A stretch of 64,000 bases of DNA from Anaerosolibacter carboniphilus (GCF_014205875.1 NZ_JACHEN010000023.1:1-64000), one strand, 5' to 3'. Counted from the first letter of the stretch, positions 17,694 through 26,736 are shown. Notes: generated by a model from the letters alone, not told the origin. Translations and numbers: made by a program.

Positions 17694-18656
17694 ATGAAAA
17701 AAGTAATTATATCAGGGCTTGTGGCAGGATTGTTAAGCGTTACGCCTATATTTGCAGATGAGATAAACAACACTGTAAATCCAGGCATCACACCGGATAG
17801 TCCATTATATACTGTAGATCAGTTAGTGGAAGATATTCAGCTCTCATTGACATCAAATATTGAAAGAAAAGCGGAGATTCTACTTGCCATTACCCAGGAG
17901 AGATTGGCAGAAGCGAAACAAATGACAGAAGAGGATAAGGTTGAATTTGTTAAAAAAGCCATGGAAGCATATGGGGAGAAAATCGAGGAGGCTTTCGAGA
18001 CGGTATCAGAAGCAATACTAAAGGAAAGTATCGACAGTGCAGCGAAAGAGGCCCTAAGCATTCAGTTGGAAGACTCGACTGAGGTTATCGAATCTGTAGA
18101 AGCAGTGATAACGGACGAACAAAAAGAAAAATTAGGCGAAAAGAGAGATAGTGCTTACCTAGTAGCCAATGTGGTAAGAGACTTGGATATGGAGAAAGTA
18201 AAGATATTGAGGGAAGAACAGAAGTTGGGCTATGGACAAATCGCAAAGGTATTCTCACTAGCAGATGCCAGTGGAAAATCTGTAGAAGAAATTGCAGACA
18301 TGATTACTGTCGAAGGCAAAGGCTTTGGTGAGATTGCAAAAGAATTAGGTATTCATCCTTCTGAAATGAAGATGAAAGCAAATAAAAAGAAGCAAGTGAG
18401 CCAGATTAAAGAGGCGAAGACAGATCTTGAAGATGTACCAGTAGCGTTGGAAGAGGCAAAAGAAACTGAGGCTGATGAGGCAGAAAAAGCTGCTGATGAG
18501 AGAACAAATGAAATTGAGAAAATAACAAAACAAGTAGAAAAGAAAATAGAAAAGATAAATAAAGCACAAGAGAAAAAGCAAAAAGAAGTAGAGAAGCAAC
18601 AACAAAAAGAACAAAAGGAAAAAAAGGACAGCAAGAAGGATAAGAAAGATGAATAG
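17694..18656 (+). CDS. Secreted DUF5667-type protein with long charged coiled coil
   Basis: A 320-residue protein with a signal peptide (cleavage near IFADE) and an N-terminal segment (PGITPDSPLY, then ERKAEILLAITQERLAEAK) typical of the DUF5667 helical domain. The C-terminal 90 residues are almost only Lys, Glu, Gln and Ala and should form a coiled coil. Such proteins are extracellular or envelope-associated in Firmicutes; the function is unknown. The start has GGGAGGA 6 bases upstream. The lysine-rich tail gives long spurious ORFs on the other strand, which I disregard. Confidence 0.8.
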   Translation: MKKVIISGLVAGLLSVTPIFADEINNTVNPGITPDSPLYTVDQLVEDIQLSLTSNIERKAEILLAITQERLAEAKQMTEEDKVEFVKKAMEAYGEKIEEAFETVSEAILKESIDSAAKEALSIQLEDSTEVIESVEAVITDEQKEKLGEKRDSAYLVANVVRDLDMEKVKILREEQKLGYGQIAKVFSLADASGKSVEEIADMITVEGKGFGEIAKELGIHPSEMKMKANKKKQVSQIKEAKTDLEDVPVALEEAKETEADEAEKAADERTNEIEKITKQVEKKIEKINKAQEKKQKEVEKQQQKEQKEKKDSKKDKKDE

Positions 18657-18690
18657 AGTCATTGGTTAGAAAATACTGGACATATGTAAG

Positions 18691-18723
18691 AAAGACAGGT
18701 TCGATGAGGGACCTGTCTTTTTG
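18691..18723 (+). terminator. Rho-independent terminator
   Basis: A perfect 10-bp stem (18691-18700 with 18711-18720), a 10-nt loop and a T-run end the DUF5667 gene. Confidence 0.85.
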
Positions 18724-18916
18724 ACGTTTATGGGGCAAAGAAGAGCAAAGATCTTGTATAGGCTTAATCTGGGCAGTGTACAGTACATAAATATTCTATA
18801 GATTTTGTGCAGTGAGGGCATAATTGCACTAGGAAGTGAATACATCTTTTAGCAAGGGACAAGTAATAAAAAGAGTGGTTCGAAATAGGTAGATTTTGTG
18901 CATAGGGGGAAGGGTA

Positions 18917-19327
18917 ATGATAGGAATTGTAATCGTATCACATAGTCAAAAGGTGGCAGAGGGAATTAAAGAAATTGCTGAGGAGATGAATAATGGCAGC
19001 ATTTTGATTAAAGCAGCAGGTGGTGTTGAAGAAAATGATGGCAGAATTGGAACCAGTACCTTTAAAATAAGAGAAGCTATTGAAGAAGTCAGTTTCAAAG
19101 AGATTGTATTAATATTTGTGGATATGGGAAGTGCAGCCATGAATGCAGAGATGGCTGTGGATATGCTTGACTTGAAAATAAAGGAAAAGGTACGGATGGT
19201 AGATGCACCATTGGTTGAAGGCGTAATCGCTGCAACGATTCAGGCTACCATAACAGATAACCTTGAAAATATTATCATAACGGCCATGGAAAGCAGAAAT
19301 TTGCAGAAATTCGATGGATGCATATAA
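18917..19327 (+). CDS. dhaM: PTS-dependent dihydroxyacetone kinase phosphotransfer subunit
   Basis: A 136-residue EIIA-mannose-fold protein. The phospho-acceptor is His9 in IVSHSQKVAEG; the segments DMGSAAMNAEMA and APLVEG are typical of DhaM. It passes phosphate from HPr to the nucleotide held by DhaL. The ATG at 18917 follows a purine-rich GGGGGAAGGG site; an upstream TTG lacks one. Unlike the E. coli protein it has no fused HPr or EI domain, the usual Firmicutes form. It is first of the dha cluster. The 260 bases upstream hold a terminator and no recognisable regulator gene. Confidence 0.92.
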   Translation: MIGIVIVSHSQKVAEGIKEIAEEMNNGSILIKAAGGVEENDGRIGTSTFKIREAIEEVSFKEIVLIFVDMGSAAMNAEMAVDMLDLKIKEKVRMVDAPLVEGVIAATIQATITDNLENIIITAMESRNLQKFDGCI

Positions 19328-19468
19328 AAGCAGGAAGAAAATTATAAAAAAAAGGCAGGACTATCATATATTGGGGACAAGGTAAATAAGAATATATGGG
19401 AACTTTATAAAAGGACACAAAAGGAGCTTTTAAATATACTTCAATAATAATTAAAGGGGGATAAGAAA

Positions 19469-20464
19469 ATGAGAAGATTGGTTAACAATCCTTATGATGT
19501 GGTGGAGGAAATGCTGGAGGGCTATACCAAGGCTTTTCCCAATCATGTAAAACTTTTGGAAGAAGATGGACGGGTTGTAGTAAGTGTGAAGGCACCAGTA
19601 AAGGATAAGGTGGGTATCATCATTGGTGGCGGTTCAGGACATGAACCCTTATTCTTAGGTTATGTGGGGGAAGGATTTGCCGATGCTGCAGTAATCGGAA
19701 ACATCAATACTTCACCATCACCAGAGCCCTGCTATAATGCTGTAAAAGCAGTAGATGCTGGAAAAGGTTGCCTCTATATGTATGGCAATTACGCAGGAGA
19801 CGTTATGAACTTTGATATGGGTGCCGAGATGGCTGCTGACGATGGTATCCGGGTAGAAACGGTATTAATTACAGATGATGTTTATTCTTCAGAAAATATT
19901 TCTGATAGAAGGGGTGTGGCAGGAGATTTCTTTGTTTTTAAGGCTGCCGCAGCAAAAGCAGCCATGGGAGCAGATCTTGATGAAGTAAAAACAGCAGCGA
20001 TCAAGGCCAATGATAATACTAGATCTATGGGCGTTGCTTTATCTTCCTCAACCTTGCCTGTAACTGGGAAGACAATATTTGAAATGGAAGATGGAGATAT
20101 GGAAGTGGGCATGGGAATCCATGGTGAGCCAGGGGTAAAAAGAACGAAGCTTGCGCCAGCGGACGAAGTGGTGGATGAAATCATGAAATATGTTATTGCG
20201 GATCTTCCTTTTGAAGCAGGAGATGAAGTGGCTGTCCTTGTAAATAGTTTGGGTGCAACACCATTAATGGATTTACATATTTGTTTTAGAAAAGCAGCAC
20301 AAGTGCTAGAGGAAAAAGGCATCAAGATTTATCAATCCTTCATTGGTCCTTATGCAACATCCATGGATATGGCAGGGATGTCTATTACCTTGATGAAGTT
20401 GGATGATGAATTGAAAGAGTTGGTAGACTATCCATGTGACGCACCTTACTGTGTCATTAAATAA
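19469..20464 (+). CDS. dhaK: Dihydroxyacetone kinase-type subunit DhaK
   Basis: A 331-residue subunit that holds the keto-sugar as a covalent hemiaminal on His218 (in MGIHGEPG). The phosphate and ligand loop GGGSGHEP and NYAGDVMNF are intact. The usual substrate is dihydroxyacetone, but DhaK homologues grouped with TIM-like and RpiB-like isomerases act on erythrulose. The ATG has GGGGGAT upstream. It is part of a dhaM-dhaK-dhaL-isomerase-isomerase cluster. Confidence 0.93.
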   Translation: MRRLVNNPYDVVEEMLEGYTKAFPNHVKLLEEDGRVVVSVKAPVKDKVGIIIGGGSGHEPLFLGYVGEGFADAAVIGNINTSPSPEPCYNAVKAVDAGKGCLYMYGNYAGDVMNFDMGAEMAADDGIRVETVLITDDVYSSENISDRRGVAGDFFVFKAAAAKAAMGADLDEVKTAAIKANDNTRSMGVALSSSTLPVTGKTIFEMEDGDMEVGMGIHGEPGVKRTKLAPADEVVDEIMKYVIADLPFEAGDEVAVLVNSLGATPLMDLHICFRKAAQVLEEKGIKIYQSFIGPYATSMDMAGMSITLMKLDDELKELVDYPCDAPYCVIK

Positions 20465-20509
20465 GCAATGGTTTTGAGGAAATGAAGTCTGAGGGGGAGA
20501 GACGAAAGC

Positions 20510-21148
20510 ATGTGCGAAGAATTTTTAATAAATAAGGGTTACTTTATAAAAGTAATCGAGGACTTAGCCCAAATGATAGAAGAAAAAAGGGATTATCTCA
20601 GCGGGCTGGATTCTGATATTGGAGACGGGGACCATGGTATCAATTTGAGTATTGGCTTTCGTGAAGTCATGAAGAATCTAGGGGATTGGAAGGAGAAGGA
20701 TTTAACGTTTCTCTTCAAAAAAATGGGGATGGCATTGTTAGGAAAGGTAGGCGGCTCGGCTGGACCTCTATATGGAAGCTTCTTTATGAAGTTCGCTGAA
20801 CAAGCAGGTGGCAAAGAGTCCGTAAGCTTTGTAGAATTTTATAATATGTTTAAAGCTGGAATTGAAGCCATTGAGATGCGGGGAAAAGCAGTTGTGGGAG
20901 AGAAGACAATGGTGGATGCCCTTCGCCCAGGCCTGGATGAATTTACAAAGTCTATGGCAGAAGGCGCAGCACTGAAAAAAGCTTTTGAGAGATTTGTGGA
21001 TGCGGCTAGGCAAGGATCAGAAGCTACCATTCCTTTGATTGCAAAGAAGGGCAGGGCCATGCGATTGGGAGAGCGGGCTATCGGACATCTTGACCCAGGT
21101 GCAGCCTCTGCGGTGCTAATGCTCGAGATATTCTATAACAATCTATAA
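20510..21148 (+). CDS. dhaL: Dihydroxyacetone kinase-type subunit DhaL (nucleotide-binding)
   Basis: A 212-residue helical-barrel protein that binds ADP/ATP through Mg-coordinating aspartates in DSDIGDGDHG (Asp34, Asp39, Asp41 region). It transfers phosphate to the sugar on DhaK and is rephosphorylated by DhaM. GGSAGPLYG and the C-terminal DPGAASAV are typical. It has a GGGGGAGA site and follows dhaK by 45 bases. Confidence 0.92.
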   Translation: MCEEFLINKGYFIKVIEDLAQMIEEKRDYLSGLDSDIGDGDHGINLSIGFREVMKNLGDWKEKDLTFLFKKMGMALLGKVGGSAGPLYGSFFMKFAEQAGGKESVSFVEFYNMFKAGIEAIEMRGKAVVGEKTMVDALRPGLDEFTKSMAEGAALKKAFERFVDAARQGSEATIPLIAKKGRAMRLGERAIGHLDPGAASAVLMLEIFYNNL

Positions 21149-21154
21149 CCAATA

Positions 21155-21205
21155 GGGAAGAGACCAATTGACGATATAAAGTCGACAATTGGTCTATCTA
21201 TTCCC
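21155..21205 (+). other. Intercistronic hairpin between dhaL and the TIM-like gene
   Basis: A 10-bp inner stem (21161-21170 with 21186-21195) is extended by an outer GGGAA/TTCCC pair. There is no T-run, so this is more likely a processing or stability element, or an operator, than a terminator. Confidence 0.5.
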
Positions 21206-21236
21206 CTAAGACTTGAACGATAGAGGTGACTTGGAC

Positions 21237-22007
21237 ATGAGAAAAAAGATCATAGGCGCCAGTTGGAAGACCCATATCCACTCCATGTCTGAGGGAAAAG
21301 AATTAGCGGAGGGAATCAAAAAAAGGGTAGGGCACTTGGAAAGTGTTGAAATCTTTATTCTGCCTACTTATCCCTTGATTCCTGCAATTGCTGATATTTT
21401 TCAAGACAGCAATATCAAATGGGGGGCACAAAATATTTCCCATGCAGATAAAGGCGCCTTTACGGGAGAGGTACCACCTCAAATCTTGAGGGAATTAGGC
21501 TGCAGATATATAGAAATTGGTCATGCTGAGAGACGGAATTTTTTTCATGAAACAGATGAGATGGTGGCCAAGAAAGTGAAGCTTATCTTAGCTCATGACA
21601 TGATTCCGGTAGTTTGTATAGGCGAGTCAAAAGAGGAAAAGGATGAGAAATTAAGTGATGTAAAATTAAAAACCCAAATACTATGGGCCATGAATGGCCT
21701 GGATGAAGAAGAAAGAAAAAAGGTCATATTGGCTTATGAACCTATTTGGGCAATTGGGCAAGAGAAAGCGGCAAAATCTGATTATGTAGAAGATGTTCAC
21801 TGCTTTTTGCGACAAGTTCTCCAAGCAGAATATGGAAAGGAATCTGGAGATATGATTCGCATTATCTACGGTGGATCTGTAAGTCCAGAGAATGCAACGG
21901 AATTAGCTAAGAAAGAAAATATAGATGGTTTGTTCATCGGAAGATTCGGATTAAAAGCTGAAGGCTTTGAAAAAATTACACGGGCTGTTCTACAATATCA
22001 AAGATGA
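21237..22007 (+). CDS. Triosephosphate-isomerase-like protein; probable erythrulose-phosphate isomerase
   Basis: A 256-residue TIM-barrel isomerase. The catalytic set of triosephosphate isomerase is present: Lys11 in ASWKTH, His96 in EIGHAERR, Glu168 in AYEPIWAIG and the phosphate loop YGGSV. The N-terminal motif is GASWKTH instead of the canonical GGNWKMN, as in the divergent LerI/EryH group that isomerises L-erythrulose-1-phosphate. Its setting after dhaKL and before rpiB is that of tetritol catabolism clusters, not of glycolytic gap-pgk-tpi operons. The ATG at 21237 follows GAGGTGA. Glycolytic TpiA cannot be excluded from sequence alone. Confidence 0.75.
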   Translation: MRKKIIGASWKTHIHSMSEGKELAEGIKKRVGHLESVEIFILPTYPLIPAIADIFQDSNIKWGAQNISHADKGAFTGEVPPQILRELGCRYIEIGHAERRNFFHETDEMVAKKVKLILAHDMIPVVCIGESKEEKDEKLSDVKLKTQILWAMNGLDEEERKKVILAYEPIWAIGQEKAAKSDYVEDVHCFLRQVLQAEYGKESGDMIRIIYGGSVSPENATELAKKENIDGLFIGRFGLKAEGFEKITRAVLQYQR

Positions 22008-22062
22008 ATAGAATGAGAGATTTTATTTCAAACGATGTATGTGAGGTATAGGGAGTGGGAAG

Positions 22063-22515
22063 ATGAGAATTGCTATCGGATGTGATCAAAATGCGTATGC
22101 GCTGAAAACGATCATTATAAATCACCTTAAAAAGGTTGATGTGGAATTCGCGGATTTTGGATGTCATGAGGGAGAAGAGGTACTTTATCCTGATGTGGCC
22201 CATACAGTGGCAAAGGAAATTGCTAATGGAAAATATGATAGAGGAATTTTGTTGTGTGGCACTGGACTTGGCATGGCCATCACTGCCAACAAAGTTCCTG
22301 GCATTCGGGCTGCCACCTGTCATGATGTTTTCTCAGCGGAAAGAGCAATAAAAAGTAATGATGCCCAGATTATAACCATGGGAGCACAGGTAATCGGTCC
22401 AGAGTTGGCAAAAATGTTGATTGACGCCTGGCTTGCATCTGAATTTCAAGGAGGAAGATCAAAGCCAAAGGTGGATCTTATTAATGAGATTGATGGTATC
22501 TATCATCAGAAATAA
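22063..22515 (+). CDS. rpiB: RpiB/LacAB-family sugar-phosphate isomerase
   Basis: A 150-residue isomerase of the RpiB family. The nucleophilic-base Cys65 is in CGTGLGMAI and the N-terminus IAIGCDQNA matches the substrate loop. It would isomerise ribose-5-phosphate, or, given its place after the TIM-like gene, erythrulose-4-phosphate to erythrose-4-phosphate (EryI/DerI type). It closes the dha-type operon; a terminator follows. Confidence 0.88.
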   Translation: MRIAIGCDQNAYALKTIIINHLKKVDVEFADFGCHEGEEVLYPDVAHTVAKEIANGKYDRGILLCGTGLGMAITANKVPGIRAATCHDVFSAERAIKSNDAQIITMGAQVIGPELAKMLIDAWLASEFQGGRSKPKVDLINEIDGIYHQK

Positions 22516-22544
22516 ATATTGAAAAACAAGAAATCCATCCATTG

Positions 22545-22576
22545 CAACCCTACAGGACTTAGTGGGGTTGTTTTTT
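22545..22576 (+). terminator. Rho-independent terminator of the dha-type operon
   Basis: A 9-bp stem (22545-22553 with 22562-22570, one G-T pair), an 8-nt loop and TTTTTT. Confidence 0.85.
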
Positions 22577-22636
22577 ATAGTATATTTTTAATAATATGAT
22601 TGTTCGTTTGTAGAAAAATGTGACATAAGATGTTCC

Positions 22637-22708
22637 GTAGAGGCGCCCATTGGGCGTCAATGATGGGGTCATTACCAGGCAGAACGGACGTGCAATGCAC
22701 GCCTCTAC
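22637..22708 (+). repeat. Dispersed inverted-repeat element, type 1 copy A
   Basis: The element begins GTAGAGGCGCCCATTGGGCG and ends ACGTGCAATGCACGCCTCTAC: inverted ends with an inner palindrome at each side. The match extends outward (ATGTGACATA left, TATGTCGCAT right). A second copy lies at 40541-40612. It is non-coding and sits in a 339-bp gap otherwise empty apart from the terminator. Confidence 0.85.
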
Positions 22709-22854
22709 GATATGTCGCATATTTTATTTAATACGAAATAGAGTTTGAATATAAAAATGCATACTTTGTTATTGTATGGTAATATATGTATAAAAACATT
22801 CGAAATAGCAAGAACTTTCAAAGAAAGTGCTAAGGATGAAATGGGGTATGGATT

Positions 22855-24069
22855 ATGAGAATAACAAAGAAACAAGCAAGACGTTATATGCTTGCACATC
22901 AAAATCTTCTTTTTCCTGAAAAGCTGCAAGGGAAGGAAGGGATTCTTGACTATATCAGAAAGGTAGGCTGTATACAATATGATCCCCTGGACGTGGTGGG
23001 GTATAATTCTCATTTGGTACTGCAGTCTCGCATTAAGAATTATAATATGGCGTATTTGCAGGAACTTCTATATGTAGATCGCAAGCTACTCGATGGATGG
23101 GATAAAAATATGGCAATCTATCCAGTAGGGGATTGGCCCTATTTTGAAAGATATCGTCAAGAAGCTTTTGATCGATACGGAGATAAGTTCAAGGAGATGG
23201 AGGCAGTATTAGAAAAGGTACGGAAAGTTCTTCAGGAAAAAGGTCCTCTATCTTCCTTAGATTTAGGCTTTGATGGAATGATTGATTGGGCTTGGGCGCC
23301 TACCCGTATTGCGCGAGCTGCCTTAGAAAGTATGTACTTCTGGGGTGAACTGATTGTTCATCATAAAATGGGAACCCGAAAGTTTTATGATTTTACAGCT
23401 AAATATATTCCCTATGAACTACGATCAAAGTCAGATCCAAATGTAAGCATCGAAGCATACTTTGAATGGCATATAAAAAGGAGAATCGGAGCTCTTGGAC
23501 TCCTGTGGGGGCGGCCTAGCGATGCTTGGCTTGGTATACACTGGATGAAAAGCAAGGAAAGGGGAGAAGCTTTGATCCGGTTAGAAGAAAAAGGGGAGAT
23601 TGTTGACATTGATGTCGAGGATATCGAGTACCCACTGTATCTAAGAAAAGAGGATATACCACTGCTATATGAGATATTGAATATGGAGTTTCAGGAGTTT
23701 AGGGTATCCTTTATTGCTCCTTTGGATAATTTGCTGTGGGATCGAAAATTAATAAAAGAAATTTTCGGATTTGAATACATTTGGGAGGTATATAAGCCGA
23801 CCTCTGAACGTAAATATGGCTATTATATATTACCTGTTTTATATGGAGATCAATTTGTTGCTAGATTTGAGCCGAAATTTCATAAGAAAACAGGGGTATT
23901 GGAGATTTTCAACTGGTGGTGGGAGCCTGACGTATTGATTACTGGAGAATTACAGGAAGCTGTTTCAACATGTCTTATGGAATTTGCGGACTACTTGGGG
24001 GCAAGGAAGGTGGCGTTGAATGGGGAAGGAAATGCAATCGAAAATCTTGATTGGCTTAGGTTTGTTTGA
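22855..24069 (+). CDS. YcaQ-like winged-helix protein (HTH_42 family)
   Basis: A 404-residue protein of the winged-helix HTH_42 family (PF06224), whose member YcaQ (AlkX) of E. coli is an interstrand-crosslink DNA glycosylase. Family features are the N-terminal ARRYMLAHQ, GCIQYDPLDVVG, the segment APLDNLLWDRKL and the C-terminal EPKFHKK. The Gln-x-Asp pair of the glycosylase active site is plausibly the QYDP motif. A likely role is excision repair of bulky or crosslinked adducts. It is monocistronic, with only a weak GGGG ribosome site. Confidence 0.82.
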   Translation: MRITKKQARRYMLAHQNLLFPEKLQGKEGILDYIRKVGCIQYDPLDVVGYNSHLVLQSRIKNYNMAYLQELLYVDRKLLDGWDKNMAIYPVGDWPYFERYRQEAFDRYGDKFKEMEAVLEKVRKVLQEKGPLSSLDLGFDGMIDWAWAPTRIARAALESMYFWGELIVHHKMGTRKFYDFTAKYIPYELRSKSDPNVSIEAYFEWHIKRRIGALGLLWGRPSDAWLGIHWMKSKERGEALIRLEEKGEIVDIDVEDIEYPLYLRKEDIPLLYEILNMEFQEFRVSFIAPLDNLLWDRKLIKEIFGFEYIWEVYKPTSERKYGYYILPVLYGDQFVARFEPKFHKKTGVLEIFNWWWEPDVLITGELQEAVSTCLMEFADYLGARKVALNGEGNAIENLDWLRFV

Positions 24070-24335
24070 AGGGTGAATGAATACAATTTAAAAATAATTT
24101 AACTGGATAAGGCATATTTCGTGGATACGTATCGTATGTTTATTATAGTACGAGCTGTAAATAAAGATTGGATACATAAATTATTAAATATAATTTAATG
24201 AAAAAACATACAAAATGAAAAAAAATTTAAAAATGTTAAATTAATAATTAACATTTGGAAGGAAAAGTTAATTCTACGGCGAATGTAATATTATTGTAAT
24301 ATAAATGTAAACAATATTAAACGGGGGTGTAATAA

Positions 24336-26645
24336 TTGAAAAAGGCAATTGCATTAACAGTATGCGCTTCATTCATGTTTTCTTCAGTTGCATTGGCTGC
24401 GGATAGCGTGACATTGAAGCAAAAGGGAGTAGATGTTGTAGCAGCAGCTACATCATGGACTCCAGAACCAGCTAAGCCAGCACCAGCACCAGCGGCTAAG
24501 CCAGCGGCAAAACCAGCAACAACAAAAACTACTCAAACACCAACTGCCACAGCTACAACACTTAAGTTAGGTTCTAAAGGTAGCGCTGTTAAGGATCTAC
24601 AAACGAAACTTAACGGAAAAGGTTATCAGCTTAAAGCGGATGGTGTATTTGGACAGTTAACTTTAGCTGCAGTGAAGGACTATCAAAGCAAGAATGGTCT
24701 TACAGTTGATGGTATCGTTGGAGCAGCAATGATGGAAAAATTAAACGCTGCTGCGGTTGCGACACCAACTCCTGCTGCAACACCAGCTCCAGCACCAGCA
24801 CCAGTTGCAACAACAGGTAAAACAACTATAAAAATAGGAAGAACTCAATATGCGCCTCATGGAACAAAATCTTTTGCAGATACAGTAGTTGTATTGGCAG
24901 GGGATAAAATCGTTGGCGTTTCCATTGATGAATATCAATTCATGGCGGCGGCTACAACAAAAGCTGTTCCAAACTCAGATAGTGATTTTGGAAAGAACTA
25001 TGCAGATCCAGCCCAAGTATTAGGATCTAAGAGAGCAAATGTAGCTTCTTACAGCGAAAACATGAAAACAAAAGGTGGCGCAACAATCGCTATCGATAAG
25101 AACTTAGATGCTGTTCAAGCTTATGCCATCGGAAAAACAGTGGCAGAGTTAGAAGGAATCCTTGCTAAAAATACAAAAGAGCAGATGGTTGACGTAGTGA
25201 GTGGTGCTACATTAGCAGATACTCATGGATATCTTTCTTCAATCGTTGCGGCTGCAAAAGAAGCAAAAGCAAACGGTTCCATTGAGCTAGATGCTGCAGC
25301 ATTGACTGGCTTGAAAATAGGAAGAACTCAATATGCGCCTCATGGAACAAAATCTTTTGCAGATACAGTAGTTGTATTATCAGGTAACCAAATCGTTGGT
25401 GTTTCCATTGATGAATATCAATTCATGGCGGCAGCTACAACAAAAGCTGTTCCAAACTCAGATAGTGATTTTGGAAAGAACTATGCAGATCCAGCCCAAG
25501 TATTAGGATCTAAGAGAGCAAATGTAGCTTCTTACAGCGAAAACATGAAAACAAAAGGCGGGGCAACAATCGCTATCGATAAGAATTTAGATGCTGTTCA
25601 AGCGTATGCCATCGGAAAAACAGTAGCCGTATTGGAAGGAACACTTTCAACAAAGAGCAAAGAGGAAATGGTTGACGTAGTGAGTGGTGCTACATTGGCT
25701 GATACTCATGGATATCTTTCTTCAATCGTTGCTGCTGCAAAAACTGTTCAAAGCGCACCTGCAGTAGATGCCGTTGCATCTGCTTCCATCGTAGATAATG
25801 CTGCTGCTTTTGAGCAGGCGATAGGCAAAGATGGTAAGTGGATCATTTGTACATTAAATGATTTAACTACAGACAAGAACCTTGTTTTAGAAGGTGAGTT
25901 TAGAGATAAAAACTTACCAGAAAATGATCTTAAACGTAAAATAGCCCTTTATACTCAAGACGACAAGAAAAATGTAACAGCTAGATTTACATTAACAGCA
26001 CCAAAATTATCAATTAAGAGTCCAAATGCTAGAATCCAAAGCGGAACATTCAAGGGAGACCTGTACGTTTACGCAGCAAATTTCCAATTGGTAGATGCTA
26101 AAGTTGATGGAAATGTATACTTCGTTACTCAAGAGGCAAAAGATACATTTACTATGGATGAAAAAAGCTCTGTAACAGGAAATAAAATATTGGCAGACGT
26201 AGATGTTGTTGCAACAGCTTCACTTGTACATGATGGTGCTGCTTTTGAAAAAGCAATCAGCAAAGATGGTACATGGATTGTTTGCCCACTAAGAGACTTG
26301 ACAATTGATAAAGCTCTTGTGGTAGAAGGTGAATTTAGAGACAAGAACCTGCCAGAAAACGATTTTAAACGTAAAATAGGTCTTTATACGCATAACGACC
26401 CAAATGATAAGAAGAAAGCAACTCACAGCTTTACTTTAACAGCACCATCTATCACATTTAAGAGTCCAAATTCTACTCTTCAATATGGTACTTTTGTTGG
26501 CAATATTTTTGTTCAATCCAATAACTTCTCTTTAGTAAATTGTGAAGTTAAAGGAAATATCTACTTCGCTACACAAGAAGCCATGGATACTTTCACAATG
26601 GATGAGAAAAGCTCTGTATCAGGTGTGAAAGAATTAATGAAGTAG
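24336..26645 (+). CDS. Secreted repeat protein: peptidoglycan-binding domain, two FMN-binding-like repeats, two C-terminal repeats
   Basis: A 769-residue exported protein starting at TTG 24336 behind GGGGGTG. Signal peptide 1-22; an Ala/Pro/Lys/Thr linker; a PG_binding_1 domain at about 76-136; a Pro/Ala linker; then two nearly identical 161-residue repeats (from about 167 and 328). Each repeat ends in DVVSGAT (Asp286-Thr292, Asp447-Thr453), like the motif to which ApbE attaches FMN in FMN-binding domains. Two further repeats (about 483-625 and 629-769) contain EGEFRDKNLPEND and look beta-rich. It probably sits on the cell wall. A flavin role is inference; the repeat structure is directly seen. 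Confidence 0.75.
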   Translation: MKKAIALTVCASFMFSSVALAADSVTLKQKGVDVVAAATSWTPEPAKPAPAPAAKPAAKPATTKTTQTPTATATTLKLGSKGSAVKDLQTKLNGKGYQLKADGVFGQLTLAAVKDYQSKNGLTVDGIVGAAMMEKLNAAAVATPTPAATPAPAPAPVATTGKTTIKIGRTQYAPHGTKSFADTVVVLAGDKIVGVSIDEYQFMAAATTKAVPNSDSDFGKNYADPAQVLGSKRANVASYSENMKTKGGATIAIDKNLDAVQAYAIGKTVAELEGILAKNTKEQMVDVVSGATLADTHGYLSSIVAAAKEAKANGSIELDAAALTGLKIGRTQYAPHGTKSFADTVVVLSGNQIVGVSIDEYQFMAAATTKAVPNSDSDFGKNYADPAQVLGSKRANVASYSENMKTKGGATIAIDKNLDAVQAYAIGKTVAVLEGTLSTKSKEEMVDVVSGATLADTHGYLSSIVAAAKTVQSAPAVDAVASASIVDNAAAFEQAIGKDGKWIICTLNDLTTDKNLVLEGEFRDKNLPENDLKRKIALYTQDDKKNVTARFTLTAPKLSIKSPNARIQSGTFKGDLYVYAANFQLVDAKVDGNVYFVTQEAKDTFTMDEKSSVTGNKILADVDVVATASLVHDGAAFEKAISKDGTWIVCPLRDLTIDKALVVEGEFRDKNLPENDFKRKIGLYTHNDPNDKKKATHSFTLTAPSITFKSPNSTLQYGTFVGNIFVQSNNFSLVNCEVKGNIYFATQEAMDTFTMDEKSSVSGVKELMK
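24834..25798 (+). repeat. In-gene tandem duplication of a 483-bp unit
   Basis: Bases from 24834 and from 25317 are near-identical over most of 483 bases, including long stretches without synonymous change, so the duplication is recent or kept uniform by gene conversion. Confidence 0.9.
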
Positions 26646-26707
26646 TAGTTGATGTAGTTTTAAAAAGAATATAGGAACCCCAAAGCGGGTAATCCATAAA
26701 AAGTGGA

Positions 26708-26736
26708 AGCCAGGAGCGATTGTTCCTGGCTTTTTT
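26708..26736 (+). terminator. Rho-independent terminator
   Basis: A perfect 8-bp stem AGCCAGGA/TCCTGGCT, an 8-nt loop and TTTTTT follow the repeat-protein gene. Confidence 0.88.

Noticed and set aside
18345..18738. Several Phe/Leu-rich minus-strand ORFs opposite the DUF5667 gene
   Set aside because: They are the antisense of Lys/Glu-rich coiled-coil codons and have no start signals.
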